From Calothrix membranacea FACHB-236 (GTDB lineage: Bacteria; Cyanobacteriota; Cyanobacteriia; Cyanobacteriales; Nostocaceae): 64,000 nt of DNA. Location: positions 1 to 64,000 of the forward strand of contig NZ_JACJPX010000018.1 of NCBI RefSeq assembly GCF_014696315.1, in the 5' to 3' direction. The notes beneath the pieces were generated by a model that worked only from the letters and a program-made list of their open reading frames with translations, did not search any database and had not been told where the DNA came from. This document shows, piece after piece, positions 62,654 to 64,000 of the stretch. Every line of letters starts with the position of its first letter. Within the stretch, counting starts at the first letter, position 1. The translations under genes were made by a program, and so were the position numbers.

Positions 62654-64000
62654 CTAATTGGAGTTAGCTAAAGGTAAAAGTACATAAAAGGTGCTACCTT
62701 CCCCTAAAACGCTCTGAACCCAAATTTTACCGTTATGTTGCTGCACAATATTCCGACAAATAGCTAGTCCTAAACCTGTTCCGCCTTTGTTGCGGGAGTC
62801 GGATGCATCTACCTGTTGAAAGCGCTCAAAGATAAGTTGTAATTTATCTTCAGGGATTCCTCGTCCTTCATCTCGGAATGTAATCAAAAGGTAACTAGGT
62901 GCATCGGCTTGAGGCTCAATACTTTGATTTTCTGAAAGTGTGGCACCAATCCACACAGTATCCCCAGGTTCGGAAAACTTAATGGCGTTGCTGAGTAAGT
63001 TTGTGAAGGTTTGCAACAGGCGATCCGCATCTGCCCAAAGTTCCACCGCTAAAGGATTGACAATTAGTTTGACTTGAAGTTTATCTGCCATTGCTTGCAT
63101 GGCTTCTGTGGCTGTAATCAGCAGTTCAGCAGCATTGCACTTGGCTTTACGCATGAAGATTTTGCCCGATTTCATCCGTTCTAAATCGAGAATATCGTTC
63201 ACCAAGCGGATGAGACGTTCGGTGTTATTGGTAGCAATGCTCAAAACTTTTTGTCCCTGTGCGGTTAAAGTTCCCAGTTGTCCTGAACCCAATAAATCTA
63301 ATGCTCCCATTGTGGAAGTTAAAGGTGTCCGCAACTCATGACTAACTAAAGAGATAAACTCGTTTTCTAGGCGTTTGCGTTCGGTGATGTCATTGGCAAT
63401 TAATAAAGCACAGGGTACTCCCGCCAAGTCGATTAATTCTATAGATAGTAAGATTGTCTTGAGTTCGGCAGATTTGGTAGAAAATTCAAATTCCAGATTA
63501 TACAGCGAACCACTTTCGGGTAAACGTTGAATAGTTTGAGCGATCGCTACTGTATTTTTACCTAAATCAATTTCTGCGACTGTATGCCCAATTACCTCAT
63601 CTACACTGTAGCCACTCATCTTCAGGAAGCTGGGATTAATATCGAGAAACCGCGCTTCCGAAATTGTAGCGATCGCAATTGGGTTGGGACTAGAACGAAA
63701 GACTTTGGCAAACTTCTCCTCAGCTTTGGTGCGATCGTGTATTTCCTGCTGCAACTGCAGATTTTGCGCTTGGAGTTGCTTTTGCAGGTTGCGAATCGTT
63801 AAATGATTTTCAATTCTGGCTAACACTTCTTCTAGTTGAAAAGGCTTGGTGATGTAATCTACCCCGCCAACTGCAAACGCCTTCACCTTATCCAGCACAT
63901 CACCCAAAGCGCTGATAAAAATTACTGGAATATCACGAGTGCGATCGCTTGCCTTTAATTGTTGGCAAACCTCATAACCATTCATCTCCGGCATATTAAC
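62654..64000 (-). CDS. Hybrid sensor kinase REC-PAS-HisKA-HATPase (5' end outside window)
   Basis: The visible part of about 448 residues starts in a receiver domain (MPEMNGYEVCQQLK, FISALG, GGVDYITKPFQ), then a helical linker, a PAS domain (KVFRSSPNPIAIATISE ... DINPSFLKMSGYSVDEVIGH) and the kinase core: VSHELRTPLTSTMGALDLL, LLSNAIKFSEPGD, FRDEGRGIPEDKLQ and GGTGLGLAICRNIVQQHNG. The open frame runs out of the window (codons for Val-Asn precede MPEMNG, as in the usual DVNMPEMNG), so the receiver is cut at the edge. With the CheY-like protein it forms a signalling pair beside the lipid cluster. Confidence 0.92.
   Translation of the reverse strand, partial: VNMPEMNGYEVCQQLKASDRTRDIPVIFISALGDVLDKVKAFAVGGVDYITKPFQLEEVLARIENHLTIRNLQKQLQAQNLQLQQEIHDRTKAEEKFAKVFRSSPNPIAIATISEARFLDINPSFLKMSGYSVDEVIGHTVAEIDLGKNTVAIAQTIQRLPESGSLYNLEFEFSTKSAELKTILLSIELIDLAGVPCALLIANDITERKRLENEFISLVSHELRTPLTSTMGALDLLGSGQLGTLTAQGQKVLSIATNNTERLIRLVNDILDLERMKSGKIFMRKAKCNAAELLITATEAMQAMADKLQVKLIVNPLAVELWADADRLLQTFTNLLSNAIKFSEPGDTVWIGATLSENQSIEPQADAPSYLLITFRDEGRGIPEDKLQLIFERFQQVDASDSRNKGGTGLGLAICRNIVQQHNGKIWVQSVLGEGSTFYVLLPLANSN

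Noticed and set aside
1-64000. tRNA, rRNA or riboswitch genes
   Set aside because: I looked for T-loop GTTCGA-type words with flanking stems and for known riboswitch cores and saw none; a covariance-model search would settle this.

Overview
The window looks like chromosome (or large replicon) DNA from a filamentous, probably heterocyst-forming cyanobacterium of the Nostoc/Calothrix/Tolypothrix type. I infer this from the very frequent GCGATCGC (HIP1) octamers, the short heptanucleotide tandem repeats typical of Nostocales (ATTACCA, AATGACC, AATGCCC, CCCTGCT), and the gene families: DUF202, DpsA, RTX alkaline phosphatase, CHAT and WD40/NB-ARC proteins, very large multi-PAS hybrid kinases and cyanobacterial two-partner secretion proteins. 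No species can be named from the sequence alone. I see no rRNA, tRNA or CRISPR array.

Layout. 1-600: the 3' end of an IS630-type element sitting in a broken FkbM methyltransferase gene. 0.9-6.7 kb: small stress and redox genes (DUF202 membrane protein, pirin, Dps ferritin, aldo/keto reductase, AraC regulator, DCC-family thiol oxidoreductase). 7.1-15 kb: two secreted calcium-binding proteins, a Calx-beta/DUF4114 RTX protein and a 1590-residue alkaline phosphatase with a glycerophosphodiesterase inside a phytase-like domain; a relic of a third RTX tail lies between them. 15.9-22.1 kb: a coiled-coil TPR membrane protein, then an NLR-like protein (CHAT protease, death-like effector-associated domain, NB-ARC, WD40) whose two halves lie in different frames joined at an A_AAA_AAG slippery heptamer with a hairpin 7 nt downstream. 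23-26 kb: a KTSC protein and a PhoD-like phosphatase. 27-38.8 kb: a 3569-residue hybrid kinase with 21 PAS domains and a smaller receiver-kinase behind it. 39.4-46.1 kb: a CHAT/TPR protein, an unknown small protein, a DUF559 nuclease and a haemagglutinin-type exoprotein. 46.5-49.7 kb: a haem-oxygenase-like protein, a TIM-barrel isomerase-like protein and a Bcr/CflA exporter.

50-64 kb is the most coherent block. Nine genes on the minus strand (Coq4-like protein, fatty acyl-AMP ligase, two desaturases, acyl carrier protein, CFA-type methyltransferase, lipocalin-like protein, alpha/beta hydrolase, flavin monooxygenase) look like a pathway that activates a fatty acid, holds it on a dedicated carrier, desaturates, methylates or oxidises it, and releases it. 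There is no ketosynthase or NRPS module. The block is flanked by phosphorelay proteins: a hybrid kinase and CheY-like regulator upstream and a large OmpR-type regulator with an HPt domain downstream. Three of its promoters (Coq4, carrier protein, CheY-like regulator) share a direct repeat TTCTCCCC-N3-TTCTCCCC with 11-bp period, the architecture of OmpR-family operators.

The spacers are rich in decayed mobile DNA: IS630- and IS66-type remnants, at least three MITE-like families, REP-like palindromes, and a repeat that starts 1-2 nt after the stop codon of three unrelated genes.
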